From the NCBI GenBank assembly GCA_006535965.1, contig QEAR01000006.1:375399-439398 (forward strand): a stretch of DNA of 64,000 nucleotides, given 5' to 3'. The position numbers were made by a program, and so were the translations under genes. Below, piece after piece: positions 24,801 through 36,047 of this stretch. Under the pieces are notes generated by a model. That model made no database searches, was not told the origin of the DNA, and worked only from the letters and a program-made list of their open reading frames with translations. How positions within the stretch are numbered: position 1 is the first letter of the stretch; every line of letters begins with the position of its first letter. The stretch is from Spizellomyces sp. 'palustris' (Eukaryota > Chytridiomycota > Chytridiomycetes > Spizellomycetales > Spizellomycetaceae).

Positions 24801-27800
24801 TCCGAAGAAGGCTACAGAGGCACCCTCTTTGAATACTTCGTGTCCCGTGTCCGGAGATATCTACATATCGCACTGATTCTGGACTCATCGTCGCCCACTT
24901 TTATACACAACTGCGAAGCCAATCCGGCGTTGTATACTCGTTGCCACATCGCATGGATGGACAACTGGTCTCCGGATACTATGAGTCGATATGCCCAGGA
25001 GGTGTTCACTACTAACCCAGCTCTGGCCGAGTTAACAGACCAGGATCAGTTAATCAAAAAGATGATGTCAATTCATTCAACATGTGCTTCCCGCGGAGTT
25101 ACACCAAAGCATTTCAACGATTACGTTTCCGCGTACGAGCGCAACTACTGCCAACAGAGGGATTCCTTCCATAAGAAACAGAAATACCTCGGAGGCGGTC
25201 TGTCCAAAATGAATGAGGCAGCAAAATATGTTGATCAGTTATCCGTAGAGGCAAAGAAACAAGGTGAAGAGCTGGTAGAGAAGCAGAAGGAAGCAGATGC
25301 CGCTCTGAAACAGATCACGGACAGTATGGTGCGCGCGTCAGAGCAGAAGAAAGAGATGGAAGAGCTCTCCGTCCATCTGAGAGAAGAAGAAGAGAACCTC
25401 ACGAAAAGGAAGCAAGTGATCGAACAAGAGCTGGCAGAGGTGGAGCCAATCATTCGAGCGTCAAAGGCTGCAGTCGGGGAGATCCGCTCTGACAGTCTGA
25501 CGGAAATTAGGTCATTGCGTGCTCCACCTCCTGCAATCCGTGATGTCCTGGAAGGCGTTTTGCGAATTATGGGTATTCTGGACATGTCATGGAATAGCAT
25601 GAAATCATTTCTGGGAAAACGAACAGTTAAAGACGAGATCATGAATTTCGACGCACGAAATATAAACAAACAAGTGCGAGAATCAGTCGGCGAGTTATTG
25701 GAGCAGAAGAGAGGATCTTTTGAAGAGGCGAATATTAAGCGTGTATCTGTTGCTGCCGCACCGTTAGCTAGCTGGGTGAAGGCAAACTTGCAGTACTCAG
25801 TTATTCTGGAGAAAATTGCCCCTCTTGAGACAGATTTGGCTCGCCTAACTAAATCATTGGACGCATCTCGTGAGCGAGTCCAGACCCTGAAAGAGGGGCT
25901 GGCAGCAGTAGATCAGAAAGTCGCGGCCCTGAAAGATAACTTCTCGGGCAAAACAAGAGAAGCAGAAACTTTGCGCACGAATCTGGAAAAGGCAACGGCC
26001 ACGATCCAAACGGCACAAGGTCTTCTAGGGAAGTTATCTGGAGAAGGGAAGCGATGGGCTAGTCAGGTGAACGACATAAATGAATCCCTGTCCAGCTTAC
26101 CGAAAAATGCTTTGCTTGCATCGGCGTTCATGACGTACTTAACTGGTGCATCGGAGGATACCCGACACGATATTGTTCGCGAATGGAAAAAAATTACCGG
26201 CGTTGATGAATTCTTCTTTCGAAAAGTTATGAGCACAGAAAGTGAGCAGCTGGTGTGGAAATCACAAGGATTGCCATCGGATGGTCTATCCCAGGAAAAT
26301 GCCATAGCTATCTTGAACACCACTGTCACTCCGCTGATTGTGGATCCGTCTGGTCAGGCGGTTGTCTGGTTGAAGACGCATCTGGCTGATAAAAAGCCTG
26401 AAGTCATTAACCAACATGATGACAACTTCGTTAGGGCCGTGGAGCTGGCAGTACGCTTTGGGAAAACACTCATTATTCAAGAACTTAACGAATTGGAGTC
26501 GTTCCTATATCCCATCCTACGGAAACATTTGCAGAAACAAGGTCCTCGGTTCGTTGTTCAGCTTGGGGACAAAACCGTAGACTACAATGAAGACTTTAGA
26601 TTGTACCTGATTACTCCTAAATCGACATTCCAGGTTCCATCGGATGCGATGGCTTATGTCCAAGACATCAATTTTACAGTTACTCGTGCAGGTTTGGCTG
26701 GCCAATTACTCGGCGTGACATTAAAGCACGAGAAACCCGAGCTTGAGCTGGAAAAAATCAAACTTCTGAAAAGAGAAGATGAGCTCAAGATACAGTTGGT
26801 GGACCTGGAAGAGTCGTTGTTGAAGGAACTTGCAAGCTCTCAAGGGAATATCCTGGAGAATAAGAGCCTGATCGATTCACTGAATGAAACGCGCGACAAG
26901 AGCACAATAATTGCGACCAGTCTGCAAGAGTCGCAAAAACTCCAAGCTTCCCTAGACGCGGAGCGTGACAAGTTTGCCCCCTTTTCTGATTTCGGCAGCG
27001 CCCTCTTCTTCGTCGTCAGTGATTTGCGAAAGCTTAATAACATGTACCAATTCTCGCTCGCTTCATTTTTGCACCTCTTTGAGCAATCTCTGCGAGCTGA
27101 AGGATCAGCTGCAAAAGATGGCACGGAACTCCGCATAAAGCTTCTGATGAATATTTTGGAGAAGTTGACTTACAACTACATTTCGCGATCTCTCTTCAAA
27201 GCCGACCGCCAAATGTTTGCGTTGCATCTTGTTCATCAGCTACATGGAAGCATCTTTGAGCCCAATGAATGGGAGCTCTTCAGTGGTCAGCTTGTGACAG
27301 CGGAGGAGGATGGTGGTCCTGAACCTCCTGCATGGGCACCAGCTGAACGAAGACCGATGTTGAAGCAGCTGCAGGTAGCCAATGCACAACAATTGAGACG
27401 GTATTGGCTTTCACTAAACCTTAACGCGAACTTGTAGGCCATTTTGCCAAATTTGAGTCAGCTACTTAACTTCAGCGATACCGAAAGCTGGAGCCGATGG
27501 ATGAAAGATCCCAGCTGCGAAGTTGAACTACCTAACCCCAAATCGAGGTAGGAAGTCTTTAACGATGCGAGTTGTCAGGCAGCATTCTAATTACTCCTAT
27601 TCTTAGTGGCTTCCAAAAAGTGCTGGTTGTTCAAGCTCTGCGTCCCGACAGGTTGCTGACTACAAGTGGGTCTTCGCTATGCCGGACCGCATTTTATGCC
27701 AGTGAATTAACATTTTTATAGTGAACAAATTCTGTTGCAATGTTATCGGCATCGAGAGCTTGGCACCTTTACCGTTAAATATGAGCAGACTTCACGCAGA

Positions 27801-30214
27801 AGAAACCACAGCTCGCGAACCTATCCTGTTTATCACTACGGCAGGTGCCGATCCATCCCAGGAGCTGAAAGATTTCGCAGTACAACATGTAGGCGCAGAC
27901 AAATACCAACAGGTAAGACTGATCGGGGTGCGGTCAAGTGTCTTCAACTGTAGGAATAACTCGGTTTCCCTTAGGTGGCCATGGGTCAAGGTCAAGGGGA
28001 GCTGGCTATATCCCTCCTTCGGGAAGCTGCTATGAGTGGCGGTTGGTTATGCCTTCAAAATGTTCATCTTGTCACTGGGTGGCTGCCACAATTAGAAAAA
28101 GAGCTGTCATCCATAAAGCCGCATGAGGGCTTTCGCTTATGGATGACATCGGAAGCCCACGCTAAGTTTCCAACAAACCTGCTTCAGACTAGTTTGAAGA
28201 TTACTGTAGAAGCACCACCAGGTTTGTGTCTAATAATTATTTCGCCGGAGTACTCTATTTAACTCACAACACTGTAGGGGTAAAGAAAAATCTTCAACGG
28301 ACTTACGAAGCGTGGAGTCCTTCTTTCATTTCCGGTGGTCCTGTGCATAGGGCACAAGCTCTGTTTGCCCTCGCATGGCTTCATGCGGTCATCCAGGAGC
28401 GTCGAACGTATATCCCACAAGGGTGGAACAAATTCTACGAATTCTCCGCAGCGGACTTGCGGTCGAGTGCAGATCTAATTAGTGTAGGGATTTGTATGTT
28501 TCGTTGACTTTGCGATTGTTACTCATCGGACGTTTACTTTCGCTGATAGACCATGTGCGTATCAAACAGGCCACCCCAGTGGTCTGTTCTGCATGGGTTG
28601 TTGGAGAATGCCATATACGGCGGAAGGATAGATGATATGAACGACGCCCTGAAGCTGAAAACTTACCTTGCGCAGTATTTCAATGACGGTGAGAAAGGCG
28701 GAAATCTACGCCTAACTTGATTCGCAGCCATATGGCTAACATTTTGCGTCACTCTATAGATGTCTTTATGATTGCCGGTCGATCTCCAACCCGAAGACTC
28801 GCCAAAGGCATGAGTAAGTGCCGGTTCCCTTATAAATCTGGTTTGAGGCGGGACCACCTAAACCTTACACACTTTTATAACCACATCCAGACTTGCCAAA
28901 CATTGCCGATCATACATCATATCAAGCATTGATTGCCGATCTACCCGAAGTCGACAATGTCACGACATTCGGTTTGCCTGCCAACATTGATCGGGCGTTA
29001 CAGAGATATAGTAGTCAGTCTGTTATTTTACAGCTGAAAGTCCTGGTAGGCCGTACTGCGATGTTGAACTGGTTGCAAGTAGCTAAAATGATTGGCAATT
29101 TAGCGTCAAGCTGATATCCAAGGTTTGCGATTTGAAAAGGAGAAATGGGCTAGAGACTTGACGCCCTTTCTGCAATTATGGAAAAAGGTGGGTCGTCACC
29201 GAATGGAAAATGTCATCGCTGGCCTTTCATTGTAACCTATTTACCTACATCACTTAGCTCAATACTGGAAATGAGTTGATGCAGCGGAAGGTGAACCAGG
29301 ACCCGGAAGCAAACCCAATAAGTTCTTTCCTGGCTTTGGTAAGGTGCTTTTCCGACTTTCGCATGATGATTCACATGCTGAACTTATGACCTTTCTAAGG
29401 AACTTGTAAATGCCCTGACCCTCCTTCGCCGGATTGACGCCGACCTTGCTGCCATATCCAAAGTCCTGCGCGGGTCCATGCTGCTTACCAACGATATTAT
29501 GGCAGTCGCGAAAAGTCTGTTGGAGGGAGAAACTCCGCAAAGGTCTGTCTGCCATATTCAATGATCGTGTTTACAATACTTCAAGCATTGACCAAATGCA
29601 TTTCGGTATAGCTGGCTATTGCTATGGGAAGGACCAGAGACTCCACAACTGTTTATTCGCGAAGCCATGTCAAATGGATTGGAGGTTGACCAATGGCGAG
29701 AGAAAGGTAATGCGGGTACCTTGTTCAAAAGCCCGTTGAGAATGGCTGGACTATTCAATCCGGTGACATTTTTGAATGCTTTGAGGCAACACACATCACG
29801 AATAAGTAAGTGCGGTGTGCGTCATAATGCAGAGTAACGTCCAGTAACTGTCCCATTTGAGCAGTTCGCGTTCCGATGGACGACTTAAAACTAGTAACAA
29901 CCTGGTCCACTACCCCGCTTCCCTCTGTTCCCGTGTCCATATCAATTACTGGCCTGCTTCTCCAAGGCTGCACATTTGATGGTAGCCGCTTATCTGAAGC
30001 CCGCGCTGAAGACCCTACTTTTGTCCAAGCACCCATATGTAATTTGGCTTGGGCACCGAAAAGCACACCTCCCGTGTACAAAGCCGTTATAGAGGTTCCA
30101 CTTTATCTGGAAGCAACGAGGGAAAAAGGAGTGTGCAGAGTCAGCGTACCATGTGAGGGACACGGTGACGGCTGGCTCTTGGCAGGTGTGGCATTTTTTT
30201 TAAAATCTGAGTAG
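15852..30214 (+). CDS. DYNC2H1: Cytoplasmic dynein 2 heavy chain (retrograde IFT motor)
   Basis: A 14.4-kb gene of roughly two dozen exons. The start MEARDWIQKVVGL is at 15852. Twelve introns precede a single exon of 9,264 nt (18111-27374), and about a dozen follow up to TAG 30212-30214. Family landmarks: the SLYQAIHTVFAPVLLK tail motif, RFYFIGDEDLLEILGQ, AAA1 P-loop GPAGTGKTE (21654-21680), AAA2 GPSGSGKST (about 22524), AAA3 GPEGAGKH (23451) and a degenerate AAA4 GRPGVGR (about 24500), then stalk coiled coils with the microtubule-binding region (about 25150-26100), AAA5/6 and a C-terminus ending WLLAGVAFFLKSE. DYNC2H1 powers retrograde intraflagellar transport; sequence throughout follows DYNC2H1 rather than DYNC1H1 or axonemal heavy chains. 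An in-frame TAG at 27435 lies at the acceptor of a 63-nt intron (27375-27437), so it does not end the protein. Confidence 0.95.
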
Positions 30215-30678
30215 ATGACATGTACAAATGTGATTCGACACTATTATGTAAAATAACAGTATCATCTTTCGAACACAGCGCAACTCCACAGGCATTAAAA
30301 AAGAAACAATTGCAAGATATGATTCTAATTACATATCTGTCAAAGCAAGTTGAAACCCGCGCGTTCGGCTGGTGGGATGACTGTGCAGATAACTGCAAGG
30401 TAACTTCCCGGCAATTGACTGTTCGTTGTTGCGATAGTTGTGTGATTTGGGTTTTCTCCCGACAATACTTTTAACGATGGTGCTGACACTTTGCACCATT
30501 CTTGTACGTACAAAACCAGCCTTCGGGTAGAGGTTTCTTGCCCAAGACATTCTTATTGCGATATCCCTTGCTACTACACTCTTCCTTTGAGTCAATTCCA
30601 GATCACTGTGTCGACCAGAGGATCTGGACCACACACAACACAACTCAGAAGAGCGTTGGGCCTGAACGTTGGTCTAAA
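30215..30678. other. Intergenic region upstream of POLG
   Basis: A 464-bp spacer between DYNC2H1 and the polymerase gene, both on the plus strand. It should contain the POLG promoter. Small frames here are uninformative and no repeats are seen. Confidence 0.4.
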
Positions 30679-33600
30679 ATGTCTGCGAGATGGCGATTCC
30701 CAATGTCAACGATCTATAGCCGATGTTCATCCTGCGAAGCGCGTAGATCACTCGTCCGTCATGCCGTCTCACTGCCGATCGCACCACGCAATGTACATAG
30801 GTTATATGCCAGCATCCCCGTGGAGCAGAACGAGGGTTAGTACATTAGCCTATTTTATATCAATTTGCAGTCATTAATCTGAGTGGCTTCGACTAGGGAA
30901 TGGCCCACCAAAAAATCACATAGGCATCCAAATGCTGTCTCCAGCTATTCATCGGAAGGTTTTCCCGTATACTGGGGCTGAGCCTACCGCTCAACAGATC
31001 GAGTTAGCCACGACCCACTTGAAAGAGTGGGATTTAATTGGCAAATCCCAGGAACCCCTTCCGGATGTTGATATTGAACTTCCTGATCTGACGACTGGTT
31101 CCATTCGGGAACATTTTCGAGTACTCGGAAAGGAACAGTCGCTGCCCTATTTGCAGAAGGCTTATGCAATGGCGACCGCTCAGTTACCGCGTATGCCCTC
31201 GGAATGGGCATATGGCCGCGAGAACTGGATTCGGTACGACTGGGAAAATGATAAAGCAATTCCCACTTCAGTAGCCTATCCTCCGGAAGACGCTTTGGTC
31301 TTCGACGTGGAGGTCATGTATAATATCAGTCCATACCCTGTCATTGCTGTTGCGGTGTCCACTACCCATTGGTACTCCTGGGTAGCCCCAGGACTTTTTT
31401 CGAACGAAGCCCAGACCCCTTTTATACCCAACCAACTAATACCTTTAGGATGTCCGGACGAAGACCGCGTGTTCATCGGTCATCATGTCTCCTACGATCG
31501 AGCTCGGGTTCGCGAAGAATACCGATTGCGTTCAACGCGGTATGCCTTCCTTGATACAATGAGCTTGCATTGTGCTGTAGGAGGATTGTCATCGCAGCAG
31601 AGGCCTGTCTGGCGCAAGTATAAGAAAGAGGAACGGCTGATACAGGAAGCCGAGAAAAGATGGTGGGATGAGCATGATGCACTCATAGCGTCCACCGACA
31701 GCCGTTCCCTCGATGCACAGCAAAATAATCTACAACGTTCCGCATCATCCGCATCACAGGATGTCCCCCCACCATACCAGCCGGATCAACATCGATCATG
31801 GTATCAGGTCAGCTCGATGAACAGTCTAAAAGATGTCGCTGAGCTGTACCTGCAGAAGGAAATCGACAAATCAATGCGTTCAGAATTTGACGGTACCGAT
31901 ATTGCGGCAGTCCGTAGTCATTTTCAGGAGCTCGTCACTTACTGTGCTAAAGATGTTGCTATCACTCACGAACTATTTGCGAAGCTCTTCTCAAGGTTTC
32001 GACAGAAATGTCCACATCCGGTCTCGTTTGCAGGGATGCTGCACATGGGAAAAGGGTATCTGCCTGTATCGGACGACTGGAATAGATACGTGAGTAACTC
32101 CCAGGCGAAATTTGATGAGTACCAGGAAGATATTTGTTCTCGATTGGCGTTGCTGGCTGAGGATGCGGTGAACCACTTTGGGGATGGAAGGTGGAAGAAT
32201 GATCCATGGTTGAGAAATCTGGACTGGGAGGTACCTGCGCCTCGAATGACCAAGCCAGTAGTTAGAAAGAATGGGCAGATCAAAACGCCCCCCCGTCTCC
32301 ACAAAAGTCAGTCTAATACGCCCATCGGGAAGCCTAAATGGTACTTGGATTTGTGGGATAAAACGGAGGGCAAGCTTCGTATCACTTTAAGTAAGCGGGT
32401 CACTCCGTATTTATTGAGATTACAATGGAAGCAGCATCCGGTCTATAGGACGAAGGGGTTTGGTTGGACCTATTATATGCCGAAACCTAAACTGCTCACC
32501 GCTCCAGCTTTGACGTTCAGCCAAGACCCGTCAGAGAAGACCTACGACTCTCGCGCGTCCAACGATATTGAGAATGTATATTATCGTATTCCCCATCCCG
32601 ATGGCGAAGGCAAGAACTGCGGGTCACCTCTTTCCAAGTCGTTTATATCTGCCTTCGAAGATGGTACTTTGACGTCTCAATACAAAGCTGCCAAGCACAT
32701 TTTGGAACGGAATGCGCAATGCACGTACTGGGCGAGCGCCAAGCAGAGAGTGGGACATCAGTTTATCGTTTGGGACAACGAGATCGGAAATAATGTCGAG
32801 GCGACAGCGGAAAAAGAACATGGGGTCATTCTACCGCAGTCTCTAGCGATGGGAACCATAACAAGACGGGCTGTAGAGTCGACTTGGATGACCGCTGCAA
32901 ACGCGAAGAAGAATCGTATTGGGTCAGAACTAAAGTCTCAGGTGCAGGCACCTGTAGGTTACAAAATTCTGGGGGCGGATGTGGATAGCGAAGAGCTGTG
33001 GATCGCTTCGTTGTTTGGGGACGCACAATTTCGGATTCACGGAGCGACAGCCATAAGCTTCATGACTTTGCAAGGTACGAAGAAAGCTGGTACGGATTTA
33101 CATACGGTCACTGGTAGAATCCTTGGGATATCACGCGATCAAGCGAAAGTCTTCAACTATAGCCGAATTTATGGAGCTGGTACGAACTATGCTGTCCAAC
33201 TACTCTTGAAACACTCGCCGGGGATTGCACGAGACGACGCCATTGCGAAAGTTAAGGAACTGTACAGGAAGACCAAAGGACAAAGGCAAACTTGTCCACA
33301 TCCGTGGAAGGAAAAACAGCAGCTGACGTTCTGGTACGGTGGAAGCGAAAGTTATATGTTTAATAAACTGGAAGGTGTTGCGTTGGATATGACGCCTCAA
33401 ACACCTGTGCTGCGATGTGAAATCCCTGACTCACTGAAGCCGGAACATGTCGGACGAGAGGTAAGCTCATATCTGGCAATACGTCGGTGGCTCCTTCGTT
33501 ACCGACCACGTTTTTAGTTTATGACTAGTAGGGTTAACTGGGTAGTGCAATCATCGGGAGTTGACTATCTCCACCTTCTCCTCGTTGCCATGGACTACCT

Positions 33601-34428
33601 AATGAGACGAATGAAGATCGACGGACGCTTTATGCTGTCCATTCACGACGAAGTTCGGTTTCTTGTTAAGGAAGAACATCAGATTCTAGCTGCATTGGCC
33701 TTGCAGATTGCCAATCTCTGGGTCAGAGCGATGTTTGCAGAGAGCGTTGGGATTAGTGATTTACCAGCTGTAAGGACAAATTCGTTAATGACGTGGAACG
33801 TTCAGTCTTGGTAAAATGTGATAACTGATGATTTTCTGCGCAGAACGTTGCTTTCTTCTCGTCAATCGATATTGATCATTGTCTGCGAAAGGAAGTGGAT
33901 ATGGAGTGCTTGACACCTTCCAATCAGACACCAGTCAAACTCGGTCGGTCTTTGGACATCTACGGCATTGCACATGAAATCAAGAAATGGAAAGAGGAAT
34001 CCGGACGGACTAGTCTATACGGGCCGGAACTGAATTCGATACTAGAAATTTCCCGAATGATTCATGCAGATGAGCCTCCAACAGATAAAGGGCAGCTCGA
34101 CGCGAGCAAATTCCCTGGCCTACGATTAGATGAATCACAGAGTCCTGCACTTCAAAACAGACTTCGAAAACTTTTGGAGCATATAGATATGACTTGGCTC
34201 AAGGCGCAGATGGCACAAACCAAAGACGAAGCGGCAAAATACATGGCGGCATATTCGAACGCTGTCACAGAGATACGTGTCGTTGCATACCAAAATCGAA
34301 GGATGCCTCTGCGCAAGCCTTTTCCGAACCAATCTCCTAGATCAAAGCGGACTCTCTTCCAGGAGGTAAATCAAGATGGCCGTACTTTGAAGCTGGTAGG
34401 GAGCCGAAATCCGAGACAGCGCGTATAG
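30679..34428 (+). CDS. MIP1: Mitochondrial DNA polymerase gamma
   Basis: Four exons: 30679-30835, 30897-33460, 33518-33769 and 33844-34428, total 3,558 nt, 1,185 residues. Exon 1 encodes an Arg/Ser-rich presequence ([19 protein letters not shown]...RLYASIP) typical of mitochondrial import, and splices to [19 protein letters not shown], the conserved N-terminus of the mature enzyme. 3'-5' exonuclease motifs: VFDVEV (Exo I), [11 protein letters not shown] (Exo II), YCAKDVAIT (Exo III). Family-A polymerase motifs: [16 protein letters not shown] (motif A), [15 protein letters not shown] (motif B), [13 protein letters not shown] (motif C). It copies and proofreads mitochondrial DNA. The C-terminal 140 residues after the [19 protein letters not shown] block are less conserved. 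All catalytic residues seem present; the model is intact. Confidence 0.95.
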
Positions 34429-36047
34429 GACACCAACCAAGGTCGATGGACTCATGAAGAATGGCATCTGCTTGGAATTTGCCACACCGAATATGGAGCG
34501 GTACATGGGGTAGGAGAGGTCAACGGCGACAAAGGATTTGGGCCGTGGCATGCAAAGGAATCACTGGGGTTTTGTCTGGGTTTTAGCGGATAGTATGGAC
34601 GGTTCAGAACAAAATATCCATGCAAGAACGCAAAGTGAACATAGTCTGTGGCTGAACGCTACAATAAGAGTTGAGATTGGATCGATTACGATAAGACTTG
34701 TGCATTACTGACGCACAATGGCAGCGTCGAGTTGATAGCATATGTAATGATTGAATGCTGTCTTGGATGCATGAGTAGTAGAAGATCTACTCTGCCTGTG
34801 GATGATCTCCGCTCATTGATTATCAAAGGTCCAGATATTAAGTCACCCTCAATTTGCCCAGAGCGCCGCATGTCAACTTGCGCCGACATACATCCATCTT
34901 CCCTGAAAGTGAAGAAAGCTTTACTACACATGTGGAGGAGGGAAACATAAGCTCCCCATCCTCCTGGTGTGCAAGTCAACCAAAGCCAGGGGAGTCGTAA
35001 TCCAATAAGGATTTCCTTGCCGGAAAGAAAGAGTCTGAAAGCCGACGGCACCTCAGAGTCGTGCTTTCCCAGCAACAAAAATATGTCGAAAGAGAAACGG
35101 GAATGAGTTCGACAGTTGATTTTCTTTGGGCTTTTAAATGTCTTGGATTACCATGACGACTGTCACGCAACTAAGCCTCCGACTTTATCGCTTATGTGAT
35201 CATCGGAGATATTTAGGGGCAGGGCAACGATGCGCGGGTCAGTACCCTCGACTGGCACTTGTCTCCAAAAGCAACAGCGCACCACTAATGGACTGTGTCA
35301 GAACATCAATATGTAAAATTCTGGCAATGCAGCATGCATATTTCATTGAACATTGCAAGTCAAGCACATACATTGTTCCATTGCAGCAAGGGCCATGAAT
35401 TTTGACTTGGGAGTATGATCAAGCACGGCAGAGAAAGATAGCCAAGCTGGCTCTCGGTTATTCGGTATACATCCACGCTTGTTGCCTTAGAGACATTGCG
35501 AGAAACTCAGATGGCTTCTGTAGAGTCAAAAATCCTGTGTTGATGACTTCGTTCTGATCAAACCACGTATTAAAAGCAATGCAAAATGAAAAAAGTGACC
35601 AAGGAAGAATGCTTCTCTGGCATTCTTCTTTGGAATACCGTGGCATGATGCCTCATATTCAGTTCGGCGAGACGCGAAAGATGCACTGTGACGCATGCCA
35701 AGATACAAAGGGCATCTCGCGTACTTTGGAACAGGTTTTCAAACAGGTAAGAACCTTTTACTTTTTTGACCAATGAGACCCGTTCACTAGTCACAAAGAT
35801 CTAGTGTCTATGGTGCGCGCGCTACCATGTGTCTTGAACTCGCGTTCGATACCCTCAAAGATGACCTAATGGTGAGCTCGCGTTTGATCGTCTACATATG
35901 GTGGCAGGACGCACGTCTGGCCGCTTGCCTGTTACTCCAGATCCGCAGACCCAAGTTTCCCTCTTGCATGCAACTTAGCCATTATCAATATCGAAGGTCT
36001 GATTCTTCAACCCAACCTAGGATCGTTCTCTACAGCAAAAGACAAGC
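34429..36047. other. Long intergenic region
   Basis: A 1.6-kb stretch between POLG and the BAR-PH gene. Frames of 60-130 codons occur on both strands but overlap one another and show no domain, good start context or splice continuity that I could support. It may include 5' untranslated exons of the BAR-PH gene; GTAAG-type sites occur near 35749. No tRNA or repeat was recognised. Confidence 0.45.

Noticed and set aside
27435-27437. Premature stop in DYNC2H1
   Set aside because: It is the acceptor of a phase-0 intron, and the dynein C-terminal sequence continues directly after it.
34686-35078. A 130-codon minus-strand frame in the 34.4-36.0 kb gap
   Set aside because: It has no domain, no splice continuity and overlaps other frames; it looks like chance.
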